From Cranoglanis bouderius (Eukaryota > Chordata > Actinopteri > Siluriformes > Cranoglanididae): 64,000 nt of DNA. Shown piece by piece: positions 52,601 to 55,600 of the stretch (positions within the stretch are counted from its first letter, which is position 1; each line of letters opens with the position of its first letter). The position numbers and the translations under genes were made by a program. Location of the stretch: assembly GCA_023630585.1 (NCBI GenBank), contig CM042546.1:16962810-17026809 (forward strand). Reading direction: 5' to 3'. The notes beneath the pieces were generated by a model. It saw only the letters and a list, made by a program, of their open reading frames with translations. It was not told the origin of the DNA and made no database searches.

Positions 52601-55600
52601 GTATATTGTGGTAGCTGTCATTCAAGTGATGTGCAATGTAATACTTAATGCACAGTTACTGAAAATCAACCCTCAAGAGTAATCTAGGATTGAATATAAC
52701 AAACTAAATAAGCTGAATATATTGGCTTTGTCTTTATAGAAGAGCATTTTGCCATGTATCAGCCAATCATGTAGCAGCAGCGCAAATGCATAAAATAATG
52801 CAGATAGAGGTGAAGAGCTTGAGTTTATGTTTAAATCAAACATCAGAATGGAGAAAAAGTAATCTCAATCTCAATGAAGGCTTTGTGATAATAAAGCTCA
52901 TGATCCACGCACACAGGCAAAGGTGGGATTCGAACCGGGATTGTTTTTGTTGTGTAGGATTGTGTCTATGTGTGTGTATACGTGTGTGTGTTCGTCTAAC
53001 CTCCCTCTGCAGTACGGGCAGTGCTCCACACTGACGCGGTGCTGCCGGCCATGTTAACAGTGAGCACTCTGAACTGATATGCAGTGAAGGGCTCCAGATC
53101 AGACACCACCACACTGCTCTCGGGCGGAGCCAGAGCGTTCTCACTGGCCGAGTCCGAAGTCTGCTGCGGGTCCAGCCAACCAGTGCTGAGGAAAATCCTG
53201 TGTTCTGTGCCAGGATTGGTCACGTTTCCCAGCGACTCATTGAGCACTTGCATAAAGAGCTCGTACCTGATGATTATACCTTGAAAGAAGAAAAAAATAA
53301 AACCAGTGATGGATGTTTTCACCTTTTTCATATTGACCTTCTATAACAATGAGTGAAATCTCTACTTAGTTGTCTTTCTCCTACTTTAAACGTAAAAGGC
53401 CATACTCTTCCAGGTGCAGAACAGAAACACTGCACACTATAATTAGAATTTTCTACAATTTCCAAATATGCATTAGCAAAAGAAATAGGATATTGTGATG
53501 TAAAGCCAGCCACTGACAACATGCAATTACATTTGCAGCTGAAAATGACAGAGGGAAGAAAATCAGATAGACACAATTAAAAAGAGAGTAGAATTGTTAC
53601 GAGAATTCTCCGAGGGTACTTTATAATGGCCCATGTTAATGAGTTAATTTGTGATAAACCATGATAACTGGCATTAAAAGTCATTGATATACAGGAAGCT
53701 ATTTTGCAGCACTTTCACTGGTGTGAGGCACAATGCATAATTGTATGCGGCAATCAAGCGCCTTAAAGTGTGACGCGCAGCCCCACCGGTTTATACCACA
53801 GTTATGAAGCACGGGCCGAGCCTTAATCAAGCCTCTCGGTTGTAGATTAAAGTTCGCCAGGAATTAATTTTCAGCCGGGCAGAGATCAAATAGCATTTCT
53901 GTAATGGTGTTTCTCATTATTGTAATGATGGGGCTGAAGACTGCTAAAAGAGCGCGAGGAAGATGCACTGGATCCTTAGAGCTGTACAGTATGTTAATGC
54001 AGAGTGACTCGAAAGAACACACTAAAAAGGCATCACTGATTGGTAACTACACTTCAGTGGTGCATCATCTAAAGCTATGAAAAAATATCAACATGCGCAT
54101 TGTGCTGTCCTTAATAGAAAGTGATTAGTTCCAGGAGTTTGGTCTGTGGAGATGTCAAGTAACAATACAGTTGTAAATTTGTTTCTAATGCTACAATAAT
54201 AAAGATTTTCTTTTAGAGATCTAAATATAAATCTATATACGTATTTATGTAAAGCTGCTTTGTGACAATATCTACTTTATCAACTTAGAAATTAACATTC
54301 CTATATTCCCCTGCTTTACCGTTTGGCATGGCGGGTGGCTCCCAGTCTACTTGCAGCTGTGTTGGGGAAAGTGTGGTCACACGTGGTGCTGGCTGCTGCT
54401 GCGGTGAAACCTGTGCTGTAACCACAGTGACATTGGCAGTGCGAGCACAACCACCATTGGAGCAGGCCTGCAGGCTGAAGGTGTAACGGGTAAAAGGGTG
54501 CAGGGCATCCACTGTGACCTCAAACCCCAGGCCCTGGTAATGAAGTTTCTCCTCTCCACTCTGTTCTTCCACTGAACTCAGGGTGTAGTGCTCCACGGGG
54601 CCTGAGGTGTTTACAGGCTCTGTCCAGTTGAATGAAATGCTGGTGGGGCTAGCCTGACCCACAACGGTCAGCTGCAGTTCACTAAGATCAGGGACAGAGG
54701 ACAGAGTGCGTAGAGTGACGTTGGAGCTGCTGGTGTTGCCATGGACATTGCTGGCGATGAGCTGGTAGGTGTAGAGGGTGTAGGGAGACAGAGCAGTATC
54801 CGTGAAGTGCATCATTCCTATACAGAGGAGAAACATGATGTGGATGTCGTTGAGAGTGTTTTTGAATATGTACACAAATTTTATAGCATAGCTTTATCTG
54901 CCCCTACACACTTGTCTTGCCTATCCATGTGCAGACTTTCCAGTGACAACTGTTAAATGCAGCTAATCAATGCCACACCTTTTCCTTAACCTAACTCTAA
55001 CCTTAAGCTGAGCAACCAAAAGGAAACTTTTTTTTAAAATAAAATGAAAGAAAAGCAGCTTTCCTTGTGGGGACCAGCTAAATGTCCACACAAAGTTAAA
55101 AAGGTCAGATATTCCTACCCTTCCTACAGTTGAGGCTGAAAGTTTACAAACACCTAGGCTAAAGACGTTTTACTAAATGTCCAAAGGCTAAAACTTCACA
55201 TATACAGATGTTACCATACATTTCCTGTTTTAACTCAACTGGTGTAACTCAGTCAGGTTTATGGGCCTTCTTTCTTGGACACACTTTTTCATTTTAGTCC
55301 ACAAATTGTCAATGGGATTCAGGTCAGGGCTTTAAGATGGCCACTCTAATGCTTTAACTTTATTGTCTTACGCCATTTTGTTACAACTTTGGAGGTATGC
55401 ATCTGGCAGCCAAATGTCCCCACAAAGTCAAAACTGTCAGATATTCTTACCCTTGTGAGAACATCATGTCCCCACCAAGATATAAACACATACCCACACA
55501 TGCACATATACACCTTGATCCAGTGTAGCACATATCATACATTAAGGCAAACACAAATTCAGCTTCCAAACTTGAAACCTTTAGAGAACAGCCTTGTGGA

